64,000 nucleotides of DNA, from NCBI GenBank assembly GCA_030549775.1, contig CM060174.1:19071693-19135692 (forward strand). The letters are read 5' to 3'. Below are positions 11,690 through 25,440 of the stretch, one piece after another. The DNA comes from Tamarix chinensis. Taxonomy: Eukaryota > Streptophyta > Magnoliopsida > Caryophyllales > Tamaricaceae. The notes below the pieces were generated by a model, which searched no databases, was not told the DNA's origin, and saw only the letters and a list, made by a program, of their open reading frames with translations. How positions within the stretch are numbered: the stretch's first letter is position 1; every line of letters begins with the position of its first letter. The position numbers and the translations under genes are program-made.

Positions 11690-14499
11690 ATTATAATAAA
11701 AATATGAATTTAAGGTGTACTAATCGACCAATTTATATAACCAATCCACTGATGTGTTGGGAAAATTAACATTCTTGTTCTCAACAAACTGGTCGGCTAG
11801 TTTTCCCAAACTAATTGACTTGTTTGCTTATAATTTTATATCCAATTCTAATTTTGCTTCGAATTTCTTTCTAATGATACGAAACCTCTTGATTTGAGTT
11901 CAAGTATGCTAATAAGCATGTTTTAGTACTCTAGAATTATTTTCACATTATTTAAATCATTACATAATTTTCATTAGCAAAATTTAGCCTAAAATGCACT
12001 TTTGGAGGCAAGCTTCACCGTTTCTTCTTTCTCACCTATCCCTCTCACTTATGGTAGATGGGGCTATGACCTTGATTTCAGGCAGCATTCCCTGACTTGC
12101 CAATCCACTACCATGCCCATTTCTGACTACACTCAACCTCCACCACCCTATCAAGTCAGCCCTCACTTCTTGGCTCGCCCACACTCAACCTCACCAGTCT
12201 CATCCCCCTTTCTTTTGAGAATGTCAACCAGCCTTTCCTTTATACTCCTCATTTCTAATCCATTATCATTCCTCACTTGTGTTCTACTCTCTTCTTCCTT
12301 CTCCTTGTGGAAATTTTCCCTAAGTGTTGAGCACCCTTCAATTTTCCCTTTTTCTTCTCTATATTGAGAAAAACATACGCTTTCTCAAAATTTCTCCTTT
12401 CATTGTACAAGAATTGTGTTCCTTTCCCTCCTTCTAATCTTGGTTTTAGTTATCATTTGCTTTCCCTTAAGCAAGGAATAATTAAGATTGAGAATAGCTA
12501 AAGATTCTAGCTCTTCCTTTAACACCCTATTTTTGAGTTAAAGGTGGTATTATATGCCTTTCTTCTTATTCTTCTAATTTTTCTTGGTTTTTAATAAATT
12601 TTTGAAGAATATTCTTAATGGGTTTTACTTTGCTTCTCTTAGGAATTGAAGTTCTACTAGCTAAGTCATCCAATAGGAATTTTGTGCTAGAAGAATTGTT
12701 TCAAGGTAAGGCATTCTTATCTTTAACATAATTAGATTTATGTGGTAAGTTGGGGTTCCATGTGTTAGTGCTTATATGAGTATGATCTAATTGTGTTCCA
12801 TGTTATGAGCATGTGGTATAATTCTTCTCAAGTTACTATTGTTGAAATTCTATGATTTTAAGCATAAAAAAAATGGTTGTTGCGTATGATTTGTTTAAGT
12901 ATGTACATTACTATATATTCATGTGATTCTCTGTGTGCAGTATGTATTTTTATGTATGTTTTGAAAAAGAAACATGCTAGGATTAGTATGGGAATTTTGG
13001 TAAAATTTGGTGTGTGTTTCATAAGTCTGGGTAGTGTTTTAATCAGACCTATTGATAGGTTCCTCGAATGGCTTTGCAAGCTGTTGAATGGTTTAGAGTT
13101 TTTAATCATTTGGTCGTAAGATTAGTCGATTGGTTTGGTAAACTAGTTGACTGGTTTCGATGAACAGTCATTCAGTTGATTAAACCCATCAACTTATGTC
13201 CTTGAAAACTAAACTATTTGGTCTTTGCTTAGACCCATACACCAGTTGGATCAAACCAGTCAACTAGTTACTATGACCAATTGATCGGTTGGTCAAACCT
13301 ATCGATTGGTTTCTCTATAGGCTAAAATGGGTTGGCCTCTGCTTAGACCCATCAACCGATTAGACCAAACCATTCAACTTGTTCTTATGAATAGTCGATC
13401 AATAAGGCCAACAAAAAAATTAGTTATTTACTGTTGTTTTGGTCTAGGTTTGGTACAACCAGACCAATCAACTAGTCTAAAGAACCAATTGACTATTCCG
13501 GCTAGAAACTGCTTGGTTTGTTGTAATTTGTTATGCTTGTCTTGGGCCTTTTGTGTAGATACTTCTATGTTTTTATAACATTTTAATTATGATTTCAATT
13601 ATGATTAACTTGATTTAATATAAATCACCAGGATGGTGTTTGAGAATTTATTTTTGGTTAAGTTAGGTGTCATCTCTAAACACCTAATTGCTGGCTTTTA
13701 TGCATTTTTTTGATTTTGGTGTCATATCTAAACACCCAAATGGTGGCTTTAATCCTATGTGATGTGTTTGGTACTATCACTTGAAAACACTTAATTTGGT
13801 TAAATAATGGATTTTGTTTGTGTTTGGTTTTATCACTTGTAAATATCCAATTTGGTTATATGTAGACTTGTCTTGATTCGTGATATCACTTATACATAAA
13901 GTAATGGTTTAAGATTTTATTTAACCTTTTTTTTCTGGCTTTCTAGGTACCAGCCAAGAGTTAGTGGGTGGGTTACCTTAGTTATATCTTTTACTCAGTA
14001 CTTATTTCCTTCTCTACCGGGTTGTGGCCGATAGGGAGGTATGCGCATATCTTTGAGGTATGTGATTATATTGTGGAAGGCTAGCATAGCATTGGTGTCC
14101 AACTCAAGTGGGTGAGGTATCCTTATACAAGCCCCCTAACACTTTGTATTGTCCATTGCTTAGGCGAATGTGGTATCCCAACTTTTTAGCCTTCGTTGTG
14201 GAGACATTCAAGATGTGGTGGTGAGGTATCCCAGTACAAACCCCTTGGTGTACTTCGACCTTGTGTGGTGGGTGTGGTGTCTCGATTTGTGGCAGGTTCA
14301 CTCAATGTGTTGTAAGTGTGGTATCCCGAAAGAAAGCCCTTTGAGGTATCCTAACCTTGTGTGATGGGTGTAGTATCCCATTGTAATTATTTGTGCTGCC
14401 TTGACTTTTTTTCATGCTGGAGAACTGGGTGTGGTCTAACAAACTATCTTACTAACTGGAACTTGTGAGGTCACTAAAGAAAGAATCCTAATATGGTTT
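11690..14499 (+). mobile_element. LTR family 2 remnant with internal minisatellites
   Basis: Long AT-rich element with a pyrimidine-rich leader (12000-12370) and a hairpin-like AAGGTAAG/CTTATCTT at 12703-12723. It has two repeat blocks: degenerate CCAATTGATCGGTTGGTC-like words (13030-13510) and about 70-bp units ending GGTGTGGTATCCC (14100-14385). The second block and its lead-in recur at 62.7-63.2 kb, which defines the family. The frame at 12002-12367 is low-complexity leader, not a gene. Ends were not determined. Confidence 0.55.
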
Positions 14500-14750
14500 T
14501 ATAACACCCTGAGTCGTACGACCACATGGGGGCTACCTTGGAGCTCTTTTAGATTGATTGGCTAGCCCCACAGATCAAAACAAGTCCTTTCAACATGCTT
14601 TGTCCTCACTTATGCACTTCTCGAGAAATTTTCAAAAAAAATCTAAAACTTTCCAGAAGGGTCACCCATCCTAAAAATTACTCCACGACCAGCACACTTA
14701 ACTATGGAGTTCCTAGGATAGAATCAGGATGGTATAACATGTTGATATAA
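14500..14750 (-). mobile_element. Cassandra-like LTR with 5S rRNA-derived core (left arm)
   Basis: On the minus strand this contains AGTTAAGTGTGCTGGTCGTGG, then AGGATGGGTGACCC, at about 14656-14715. These match the box A to box C part of plant 5S rRNA (AGTTAAGCGTGCTTGGGC, then AGGATGGGTGACC). 5S-derived cores inside short LTRs are the hallmark of Cassandra TRIM elements. The arm ends in CTCAGGGTGTTATA, an LTR-like 3' terminus. It is the mirror image of 14757-15000. Confidence 0.75.
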
Positions 14751-14756
14751 GTAGCT

Positions 14757-15000
14757 ATATCAATCCTTATAACACTCCGTGATTCCATCCTAAGAACTTC
14801 ACAGTTAACCGTGTTGGTCGTGGAGTAATTTTTAAGATGGGTGATGCTCCAAGGAAGTTTTAGAAATTTTTTAAAAATTTCTCGGGAAGTGCATGAGTGA
14901 GGACAAAGCATAATGAAGGGACTCGTGTTAATCTGTAGGGCTGGCCGATCAATTCGAAAGCGCTCTAGGGTAGCCCCCGCATGGTTGTATCGACTCGCCA
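14757..15000 (+). mobile_element. Cassandra-like LTR with 5S rRNA-derived core (right arm)
   Basis: Starts near TATAACACTCCGTG (14768). It carries a 5S-like stretch at about 14780-14860: CCATCCTAAGAACTTCACAG, TTAACCGTGTTGG, then AAGATGGGTGATGCTCC. It runs to GGTAGCCCCCGCATGGTTG near 14990. It is more mutated in the 5S boxes than the left arm. The arms meet at a perfect 8-bp stem (TTGATATA/TATATCAA) around a 6-nt centre at 14750-14755. Confidence 0.75.
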
Positions 15001-18000
15001 GCCCAATTAAAACTACCCAACCCCAACCACACCTACAATAGCAGCCAAACAAAGCACCCAACCCCAACCAAATCATGCAGCCCTTCCTCTTCCCCACACC
15101 TGCACCCACATCTCACCCCCAACCCAATCATTTACCTTCCTCACCCTTCCCTGTACACCCCACCTATTCTAGTAGCCCAACCATCCATGTAGCCCACATC
15201 TACACCAACATCCAACCAACTTATGCAGCCTCTCCCTCTTCCCCATACACGCAACCATGACCCTTAGCATCTCCAACCAATCGGTCAGCCCCTTGCTCTT
15301 CCCCATACACGCAACCACACTTTCTAGCAACCACAACCAAGACCATTCGACCTCCCTTGCTCTTCCTCAAGCTAGGTGTGCCCCCATCATTTCCCCTTAC
15401 CCCAACCATCGATCACCGCAACATGCCCTAATCCCAGCCACCTTCTTTTCCTTCTTTATCTTTGACCTACAACCCTTTCTCCTCCCCCTTTCCATTTGGT
15501 TCTCTTCTCCTCCCTGTGTAACCCTCCTCACCATCTCCTCCTACTTCCAACGGCCGAGCAACCACCTTGCCAGCAACCCTCCACCTCGCTTTGTTTGCAC
15601 CACCGAGGTGCCACCATTTTTGACCCTGCCATACCTGAGCAGTAGCTCATCATGTGCATGAGTCCCTTTCCCCAGGATTGTGTGGTACATGGTGGTGACA
15701 TGTACCTGTAGCTTTGGATAAAAATTCCTAAGCTAGTTTGGCATTAGTTCCCCTAGATTGTTGTCTGGTGATTTTTTATCTAGTATAGATACTAATGCCT
15801 ACTTTTTTTGTGTGAATGATATTATTAATATTTAGGTAATCTTGACCATGCGTAAGGTGTCCTTGTAAGAGGCATTATGAGGTATTAATTCCGTAGCTTG
15901 GAGGTAAATCCAACTAATCTGTAGATGGTAGAATTTTGTGTGAAAATCATAGGTTAATTGTCTAAGATAAAAAAAATTATGCTAGGTTGAGGTTATCAAA
16001 TAATTTATACTTTTGTCCGAAAATGAAAGCATGCAGTAGTTCGTCTTTGTGCAAATTTTATGATGTATAGAATAATATATGTTGACATGCTAACATATAA
16101 TAACTCATACATGCCTTGGTAGTATTCTGAAATTTAGAGTATATGCCTATGACAATATATACAGATTTTTGCTATAGAAAAATGTGCATGTCTAGGGTTA
16201 GGGTTCAATCAAAAATTTGTCATATTTTATGCTAGACCTACTAATGAGTTAAATGTTTTCCTTGAATATTTTAGAGTATAAATATGTTTCAATGGTGATT
16301 ATTACATGTCGCATGTTCTAGGGATAAAAACATAAATTTTGCAAACCATGATTCGTATCTGAAAGTTATTCGTGGAATTTACATGAATATTATGATATGC
16401 TAGAGTTGCATGCTAGGGTTGTATATGTGTACTATGTTACGTCCATGCTTAGGGATAATATGGTATTTTATCATACCGAGGAAATTTATTATATGATAAA
16501 TTATTGTTAGCTATTCTATTTTAACATCTTCATGACAAATATCCTATAGAGGTAAATCTGATAACAAAGTGAAGGAAAATGTGGTAGTTATAGGTTGGAG
16601 GGAATTTTGGTCATTAAGGTAAAAAAAATGTGACTCAAAGTGAATATTTGGACTTGTTGAGTTAAGTTTTAGCCTCATAATAATTTTGGAAATAAGTGGA
16701 TGAATGGAATGAATAGTTGGAATTGGATAATTATTTGGACTACGGCATGATGCCTAACTCTAAGTCGTGTTGACTTGGAATTGTTGCAACCCTTGTGGTC
16801 CTTTGGATTTGAGATTGGATGATTGATTTATTGTGGAGACCCTCGTGGTCCATTGGTTGATTGATTGATGGCTAAATTATATTGTTATGGACCTTAGTAT
16901 TCTTGAAATAATAACCTAAAATTTCATAAGACGCTAACCACTTAAAGAGGAAGACTTGAGTTTGGAAAGGAATCTCGTGCCTCGGATTTAGCCCCTGAGT
17001 GCATAGTTGGGCCTTCGGGTCAAAGGGCCCACTTCTTCTCTATAGGCATTACATAAACCCTATAGAGGGTATGTGTACTTAAGGACTTGGGTGATGAGGT
17101 TTAGTATAGACGAGGACGACTGATATGTCATATGGCTTCCTTGGCGAGCTTTGCCTTAGAATTAAGTGAATTAATTTGGTAGTACCTCCTTGATGATCAT
17201 TGTCTTGGATAGGGGATGGTATTCCACTCAAGAATTGATATTCAATTGATATAATTAGATTAGACACCCACCATAATACATCTATAATAATTAGATTAGG
17301 CGTGACTTGAACATGGTAGGATTGCTTGGAATATCAGCAACTTTCCCTATTATGTTTAAAGTAGGATTGTTAATACCTTGAAATGGTTGTGAAATTCAAA
17401 GCATGTTTTTTTGTACCCTTGCTAGAAAGTTTGATATAACTAACGTTGTCAACTGTAATATGAGATCATATTATGAAATTGTTGTTTTACATGTGGTCGT
17501 ATGCATTGGGTTATAATTCCTTATTTGTATGTTAAGTGCAATATGGGTATACTACCTCTACAGAGGCATTATGATTTACTCAGTACGAGGAAGTCATATT
17601 GATACTATCACTTTTCAAAGGAGTACGTTCATGGCATGCAGTGGCTAAAAGATTTTGAGGAGCGTCATCCAGACGACTAGTTAGACTAAGGGAGTGAGTG
17701 GTCCCTGTCCCTACAACCCCCTCTTTCTTGTAATATTGTGGTAGACCGGATGAGTGTAAGGGCAAACCACTATCACACCTTCATGTGCCCTGCTATGATT
17801 GTTTTTCTCGAGCTCCTATGTCACTTATTTATTTGGATGATCTTATTGTATGGATAATCTCTTATTTGCAAAACCCTTGATTATGTATTGTCTTTCTCTT
17901 GCTTTTGTTTGATCTAACTTATTTTGAGCCTTAGCACTTGTCATAAGGAAGGTGAGGAGACCAAACTTATGTTGAGTGTGGTGGTAACACCCACTATTTT

Positions 18001-18055
18001 GTAATTATCGCTTCCACAAAATGAAATTTTCAAGTAATGATTTTGGGGTGTTACA
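15001..18055 (+). mobile_element. Giant-LTR family 1 copy, 5'-truncated
   Basis: Opens directly in the pyrimidine-rich leader (15001-15660) and continues AT-rich. It ends with GTGTGGTGGTAACACCCAC, then CGCTTCC, then GGGGTGTTACA at 18055, matching the ends of the copies at 48578 and 49267. The true LTR start is missing and was presumably lost at the junction with the Cassandra foldback. Frames at 15075-15661 are leader sequence without homology. Confidence 0.6.
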
Positions 18056-18749
18056 GGTTTATTTTGTATAACTTACATGTATTTTTGTATTTCTATACCT
18101 CCATGATTTCCATGCAAGTATGCCATGTTGTACTTGAGTTGTCTGCTATGATATCACCATGTTGTTATATGAATTCAATGTGGTGTGTGAGCCTTACCAT
18201 ATTTTATTTAGTATGTTTTACCACTACTTTAATGTACCGATACTACATTTGTGTGATCACTGTGATGATCCAGCTTCTGGTCCGGGGAGCAGAGGACGAT
18301 TTGTGGAGTTACAACTCTCAATTAGAATATGCTAAGGGTGATGACTTGGGCTATTAGTGATTAATTTCTTGGGGTTGGAGGTTTATGATTGTGCCTAAGA
18401 GTTAGGCTAACCGGATATTAATATTTTACCCACTACATTGGAATGTTTTTTTATTTCTAGTTATTTAAACTCTTATCTTGGATTTTTGTATTTGATTTTC
18501 TAAAATAACCAAGTTCATTTTATCCATAATATTGTTTTAACCTTTATTATATTGTATTGTCACATTAATGTTATGATCATTCATTATTTTGCTTCTTATT
18601 GCATTTTGTCTTGCATCAGGTATGAGGTAAGTGATGATCACACCTCTCTCATGATTGATGTGGCGGTAACATTCCCTAATTTTATTTTCAAACTCTTCCA
18701 CATTGCCTTGAAAACAAAATTTTCCAGTTCAAATATTAAAGGTGTTACA
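18056..18749 (+). mobile_element. Giant-LTR family 1, 3' portion only
   Basis: Contains TGTGATGATCCAGC...GGGGAGCAGA (about 18255-18295), the same block as 48155-48185 in the intact copy. It also has GATGTGGCGGTAACATTCCC and ends AAAGGTGTTACA at 18749. It abuts a complete LTR end on the left, so it is a second, 5'-truncated copy in the same orientation. Confidence 0.6.
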
Positions 18750-19476
<727 letters not shown>

Positions 19477-19484
19477 GCTTAGCT

Positions 19485-19720
19485 AAGGTTAGTGACTTAT
19501 AAGCAACAATTAGCCAATCATTATAACAAGAGATTGAGGCTAACCAACCTTAAGGTAGGGGATAGGGTATTGTAGAAGGTTGAGTTGTCAAGCAGTGGAA
19601 ATCTGGGAAAAATTAGTAGCTAAGTGGGAAGGTTCTTATTAGATTAGGCACAGATTTGGACTAGCTAATTCTAGGAATGTCAAGCATTTGAGAAAACTAT
19701 ATGTAAGGAACTAGGTTGTT
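19485..19720 (+). pseudogene. Ty3/gypsy integrase C-terminal remnant
   Basis: Reads ANHYNKRLRLTNLKVGDRVL, a stop, KVELSSSGNLGKISS, a stop, then VGRF. This matches the post-core integrase region of plant gypsy elements (NRRVRxRxFxVGDLVLRKV and GKLxxxWEGPY). It ends near CQAFEKTICKEL, corresponding to NxxHLRKYY. Stops disable it. The parent element cannot be assigned with certainty. It lies just after an LTR end, so the LTR probably inserted into this pol. Confidence 0.75.
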
Positions 19721-19918
19721 AGAGGTTAACAAAATGGTATGCTTGATTTAATACAAAATTGACTAGTTTTGTATTGAACAAAGACTTGTTGACTATAATG
19801 AATTGCTTATCGTCTTGACTGTTACCTGATTTAATGAATTGCCAATTGTCTTGATTTCTATTTGATTCAATAACTAATCAAAATGAAACCTAAATAAAGC
19901 CATAAGATGAAAGTAGGA

Positions 19919-20070
19919 CTCAACTGGAAGATAATAGAGAAATTAATCATTCACAATGTAATACCTTTTCGTCTTATTTGTTGAAGTAGAATGACATTCA
20001 AAGTTGATCTAAAACTCGAATTATGGGTTCATCTTCAACAAATGCCAAGGTATTGAATTTGAATCATATG
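19919..20070. repeat. Direct repeat, copy 1 (partner at about 21790-21945)
   Basis: About 150 bp sharing GAAGATAATA, AGTAGAATGACATTCAAAGT and TCATCTTCAACAAATGCCA with 21790-21945 in the same orientation. The gag remnant lies between them. They may be remains of a duplicated LTR or leader. Confidence 0.65.
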
Positions 20071-20580
20071 AACAAGTATAAAATTTATCTTGAATCATCA
20101 TGTTAAGGCCACCTAGAAATGTATCACACATATGTTCCTTTTTCTCATGGATGTCACACATAAGTGTTAATATCTTAAATTTCCGAACATATTCTTCAAC
20201 ACTTATAATTCCTTGTTTAAGAGTATTCATTTTTCTATAAATATCCGTCTCATACTCTTTAGGTACAAATGTCTTTCTCAAATGTTTCTTAAGCTTGTCT
20301 CAGGATTTAATTTTAGATTTGCCTTATCTTTCTCTTGTCATTTTTAAGTTATCATACCATGTACCAACAAAATTCTTAAAGTTAAAAGTAAATAATTTAC
20401 ACCTTTTCTCATCATGATAATCTTTGAATTCAAATATAGCCTCTACCTCATGTAAACACTCAAGAAAAAAATCAACATCAAGTTTACTATCAAAATTAGA
20501 AACATCAAGTTTACTATCAAAATTAGGAACATTAAGTTTGATACCTTTATCTTTTGTTCTTTTTATGATGCTTTAGTTTA
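20012..20580 (-). pseudogene. Ty3/gypsy gag remnant
   Basis: Minus-strand reading gives IKLNVPNFDSKLD, LECLHEVEAIFEFKDYHDEK, then FKNFVGTWYDNLK, then KKHLRKTFVPKEYETDIYRK and QGIISVEEYVRKF. This is the retrotransposon gag domain (capsid-like) order of plant gypsy elements. The frame shifts at least once, between 20290 and 20340. A 26-bp unit encoding NFDSKLDV is tandemly duplicated at about 20474-20525. Confidence 0.8.
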
Positions 20581-22412
20581 TGATCATTGATCTTTCAATT
20601 ACTTCCACTCCCTTGTGACTATTCTTCATAGTTTACAGATGAGTACAAATGTCTTCCTCTTGTTGGGTTGGTTGGTTTTGTTGTACTTCCCCTTCGATCT
20701 CCATAGAACTCCTTTTGCTCTTACATATTTTAGATTGGATCTTACTAGACAAATCAAGACTCCCTCCTTTAAAAATGAGTTTGCATTATAGAAATTTGTT
20801 TAAGTTGAGCATTTGTTATAGATAGATTGATTGAGAGATTTTGGATTACCTAAAAAATGTCTTGAAAATTTGGTTCTTCATCCATTGTAATCGACATACT
20901 AACACTTAAAAAAAGAGTTAGCAATACCTATGGTTTCAATTGGAAACCCAAATCAAAGGAATGTTCCTCTTATGTTTTTGGTTGGTTCTTATAGAAATTT
21001 TTGACTCCAATGAATTGAACCCACAGCCAAAATCAAATACATGACACACACTAATGAATTATTACACCTTACACATTTCTTGTTTAGTTCTTGATATAAA
21101 ATTCAACAAAAATTATGGCTATATCATTCAATGCACTTCCAACTTTTATGCATATTTTCTATGTCCTCTCGTGGAATATTATCATGGTAAAATGAATGTA
21201 CTAATCCATATGATTCATATGTAGATATCTCATAAAAAAATAATCTTGTTCAAATTATTAACTATTCATGCCTTAAGAATCAAGAAGTAGAAGACACACA
21301 TTCGACATCAACCCTCACAATCAAGTGATGATTAGGGTTATTACATAATTGATTCTCATTCTTCTAAAACAATTTCAAAGATGAGTATTTATCATGCATT
21401 ATTAGCTCTAATCACGTGGGATCTCATGCAGTATAAGTCTCTTCAAGACTAACAAAAGATAAGTAACACACACACACATTTTCCTTCCTAAACCATTCAA
21501 ATCTCTAAATGTAATCACTTATTATTATTATTTCCGGTTCTTAGCATGCAAATGCTCAAGATTTACTTCAATATTACTATATGACGTTACCTATCTCCAC
21601 ATATATCCACTTAATATCATAAACATGCATATAAGATTTCAAGAAAAGCAATCAAGATTTAATGAATCATAGCAAGAACGATCAAGAACCTCAACCTAAG
21701 CCAGTGGTGATGTGTTTGGTCGTCTCAACTTTGATGATGTGTTCTCCTTCAAGTGTTGACAATACAAGACCTTGCGTTGATACCAAAATTAACATGGAAG
21801 ATAATACAGAAATTATTCTTTCACAATATAGGAACTTTATGTCTTGTTACTTAAAGTAGAATGACATTCAAAGTTGATGTAAAACTTGAAGTACGGAGTC
21901 ATCTTCAACAAATGCCACGGTATTGAATTTGATCTTCACCAAGATCAAATCAATTCTAAAGAGAAATAACAAAGTTTTATCTAGATAAAAGTGTCTAAAC
22001 TCTCACTATAAACTCACTTAAAGAGGAAGGGAGATTTTATTTCTCTCTTGAGAAGTCGTCTAAATTCTCATTCATTAATCAACCAAATTAATACCGAATG
22101 TACAAGGCATCATCATATATATACACATACATGTAGGCCTAGTTTATCCTTTACTAATCAAGCCTAAACCAACCGGCCTAATTAATAAAAGATTAAACTA
22201 GTGCGCGCCTATATTGTATATATAATAGTTTACAATTCCGAATGAGAAGAGAATACAAAGTATACATAAAATATCAAAGCTACACAAAACCCTAATCATG
22301 TAATACATTGAATATTCAAGTATAATCAAGCTTCGTTTATCTTCCACACAACTTTATATCCCTTTCTTTGTCATTAACTTGTACACTAGATATCTTTGGT
22401 TAAATCTTCTTC
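20581..22412. other. Gene-free interval with retroelement flanks
   Basis: Non-coding AT-rich DNA containing the second copy of the 150-bp direct repeat (21790-21945) and LTR-like sequence (about 22050-22200, CATATATATACACATACATG). The short frame at 21662-21859 has no homology I recognise. Confidence 0.5.
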
Positions 22413-22570
22413 TTACAAACATATATAATGCCTGCAAGAATCACTTAATAAAACATTATTAGAGTTATTATGAAGGTGTCTAATATTTCTAAGAATAATT
22501 GTTTCCATCTCCAAATATACTAACTCTTGACTTCCAACATGAGAAAAATAAGATGAAGATGCTCCTACAT
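22413..22570 (-). repeat. Dispersed repeat family 3, copy 3
   Basis: The minus strand reads GASSSYFSHVGSQELVYLEM, then ETIILRNIRHLHNNSNNVLL, then DSCRHY. It parallels the GAS...EPIILNILENTSTI...CSCRYV remnant at 3985 and 7165. Only the coding-like part is present here. Confidence 0.5.
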
Positions 22571-22589
22571 CAAAGACAGGATATGCTAG

Positions 22590-22860
22590 CCTAAAGGTGT
22601 ATCCTCCATATCGAGGCCAATGGTGCCAAAGTAAGCTGACCATGGGTGCATCCTCCATGTTGATGCCATTGAGGGCAAAGTAAGCTGATATAAGTTGGCC
22701 TCAAGGTGCGTCCTTTATGGAAAAGCCAATAAATGCCAAAGTAAGTTAGCCTATAGGTATGTTCTCTATACTAAGGCCATTGAGGCTAAAGTAAGTCAAA
22801 TCGACTAATGGTGTGTTGTCCATGCTAAGACCACTGGGTAGGGCTCCAATGTTATATCCC
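22590..22860. repeat. Minisatellite, about 54-bp period, about 5 units
   Basis: Units restart at GGTGTATCC-like words at 22596, 22645, 22705, 22756 and 22810. Each ends near GCCAAAGTAAGCTGA or a variant. It is followed by GGGCTCCAATGTTATA. Confidence 0.75.
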
Positions 22861-24394
22861 CTTTGAATTAAAAGAAGTGGGTCCAATAAGTTGAGGCTCT
22901 ATGGTGTGCTCACTAATTGGTTAGTTAGACCACTAAGCACTCAAAAGTCTTAAATGAGATGTCTGGTTGGTTTAATCAACCACCTAGTCATTTAGTCGGG
23001 CATCATCCTTAGTTGTGAGAGGGAATAAGGAATGGCAGTGAGAGGCTTGGCTAGTCTAGTATGAGAAAAATATCATTGTATCACTCAGTCACTCGTTTTG
23101 GCCTCACTCTAATCCAACATAAGTCTTAGAGATGATAGGCTTAGTTTACTTACTATATATATATATATATATATATTATGATATGAAGGAAAATGGTTGC
23201 TTATACATGAAAACTTAGTTGGCGAAGTATGAGATAAGTTTTCCTATATATGGAGAAGGATTGATATGTAAAATTGATTTACAGAGAGCCTAGAAAAGTT
23301 TAAAAAAAGAAATTATTGGCAATGATTGATATACTTGGGTACAAAGGTCAAACCAAATCCTCTTCTTTTGCATATTTTTCTATTGTGGCATTATCCCTTC
23401 CTTCAATGAACTCATCGACTTCATTTCCCTCCTCTACCCAAGTGCATCTTTTAATTCCTTACTAAGATAAGTTATCCTATTGGAATTGGTAAGAGCATCA
23501 CATCAGACTAGCTCCTTGAATTTAGCATATACCATCGGCACACTTTAAACATACGAGTTAGACTAACCATCGACGCACTATAATCACATAAGACTAACCA
23601 CTTATGCCTTTAGCATGCTGATCTGGAAGTACGTGACTTTTACAAGTCCTCTTCGGCTTCCAGACTATCAATGGTGGTCTTTAGAGCTATAATTTCAAAT
23701 ATCGTGGCTTTTAACTTTTTTCTTTCTTTCTTCATTACAATCATCTCAATTTGATGACATATGATTTAGTTTTGAATCTTAGTTAACTCCTCACCTTGTT
23801 GATTACACTTGAGTTCAACTTTCATAAATTGGTCAAACACCTCAGATCTCATTGTTAGTTGCTACAAGAATAAATTACCCAATTTAGTTAGATATATACA
23901 AAGTATATGAGTACTTAACAATGGATATAGAGGTAAAATGATAATTATATTTTTCTGGAAGGTGATGTTCGGATTTTCTTAGAGTAATTGAGTCATCTTA
24001 AGTCAATCACACATCTCCCAATTTCGAGGCAAAGCTATCATTTGAGCTATTCCCAGACTAGTAGAAGCTTCTAAATGATAATCGAAGAAAGAATAATCAT
24101 CTGGTAGACTCAAGGTTTTACTAGTCCGATTCAACATTGCCTATTCCTTATCTTCGATCCTTTTTTAAGGAAATGTTGGCAGGCCAATAGAGCTTTCGCT
24201 TAGGTCATCAAGGGTAGCATTTGCTCCATTTTCTTCCTTTCAACCACCCTCACCCAACTCTTACTCCAATTAGACAAACTATTCAATTTTTTCTACCTCA
24301 TCAGTTAGTAGTTTGCCACTGACAAGCAATCCATCAAACCCTAGTAAATCAACCCATAAACTCTTCTGAGCGTGAACGGATCCTTCTATTTCAA
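22861..24394. other. Gene-free interval
   Basis: No protein homology seen. An (AT)n microsatellite occupies 23153-23176. Text around 23400-24350 is AT-rich with no reading frame of note and may be decayed transposon sequence upstream of the remnant at 24395. Confidence 0.5.
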
Positions 24395-25440
24395 TCATTT
24401 GAACATCATGTCCATAATTTGGTAAGGACCTAATTTTTTTAAAGGTGAACAAGTTAGTGGTACAACAGGAGGTGGATCCACAACGAACCTAACCGCCTCA
24501 GACACACTCAAATTGACAACCATCTCCTCATTCTTTTCCTCAATAGGTTTAGGCTTCTGCACCTTCCTTGGTAGTCCCGTGACATGGATGTTGGAAGTAG
24601 CCTTCATAAGTATGAGATGAGTAAAGGACCAATCGGTAGTCAAATGGAAATACTAACAGATAAAGGAACAAAAAAATGACAACAAAATAAGAAGATAAGG
24701 GGATGAGAACACTATGACATTCTCACCTTGTGTTTTAGGGCCAATGCCTTCTCACTTTTAGCACCAAAAGAATGCATAGTGGGTTTTCTAATGCCTTCGA
24801 TCAAACCTTCTGGTGTAGATTCAATTGCCTTTTCCAAGTATAACATTTGGTGCACCATAAACGCAATAAGTATAAGCAACAATCTAGGAAAAAAATTGGA
24901 ATAACTTTGAGACATCTCGTATCGACCACATACTTTCCTTGAATATTAGATCGGCCTTCTTCAAGTTCATTGGATCGCTAAAAATTTTGGTATTATTGAT
25001 AATGATACCGTCCTTAACATATTGATTGATCCAGATTACCTTGACTTTGAGTTTATCAATTATTGGTGGTCTTCCTGGATATCCAAATTCAATTGACCCC
25101 TCATCTAGGGCTTTTTGATTATTTTATGCTCCTGGATTTGAATTGAGTAATAACTAGGAATATTAGGATGAACGAAAATTTTGAAGAACTATCGGAACAT
25201 ATTGACAAATGACAAAACTTCCACCAATTGTCAGACATGAAGGAAGTTGGTGATCATCCTCAAGCTATTTGGTGAAAATTTACATGTACTAATTTGACAA
25301 GCCTTGCACAAATCCTTGATAAATTGATGCAAAGAGAGGTGTAGGCCTATATAAAAAGTCTCAACAAATACCGTGATACATCTCTTGAGAGGATCAATTG
25401 CTCGACCTAGAGGTGAGGGATGAATTAACACTGTATTATT
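24395..25440 (-). pseudogene. Remnant of a putative gypsy-type transposon protein (Transposase_28-like)
   Basis: Minus-strand pieces read FYIGLHLSLHQFIKDLCKAC, then QISTCKFSPNSLRMITNF, followed by IFVHPNIPSYYSIQI. This resembles the plant family often labelled putative gypsy type transposon (a GLxLPxxPFxxxxLxxYxxxPxQLxPNxxR pattern). Downstream frames (24712-24915 and 24395-24643) continue as low-identity fragments, with KPKPIEEKNEEM and PPPVVPLTCSP typical of its variable tail. Several stops and frame changes make it non-functional. Family assignment is from pattern memory and is moderate. Confidence 0.5.

Noticed and set aside
14656..14860. Genuine 5S rRNA genes
   Set aside because: Only part of 5S is present, with several substitutions, and it is embedded in LTR-like sequence with no T-run terminator. 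A Cassandra-type element fits better.
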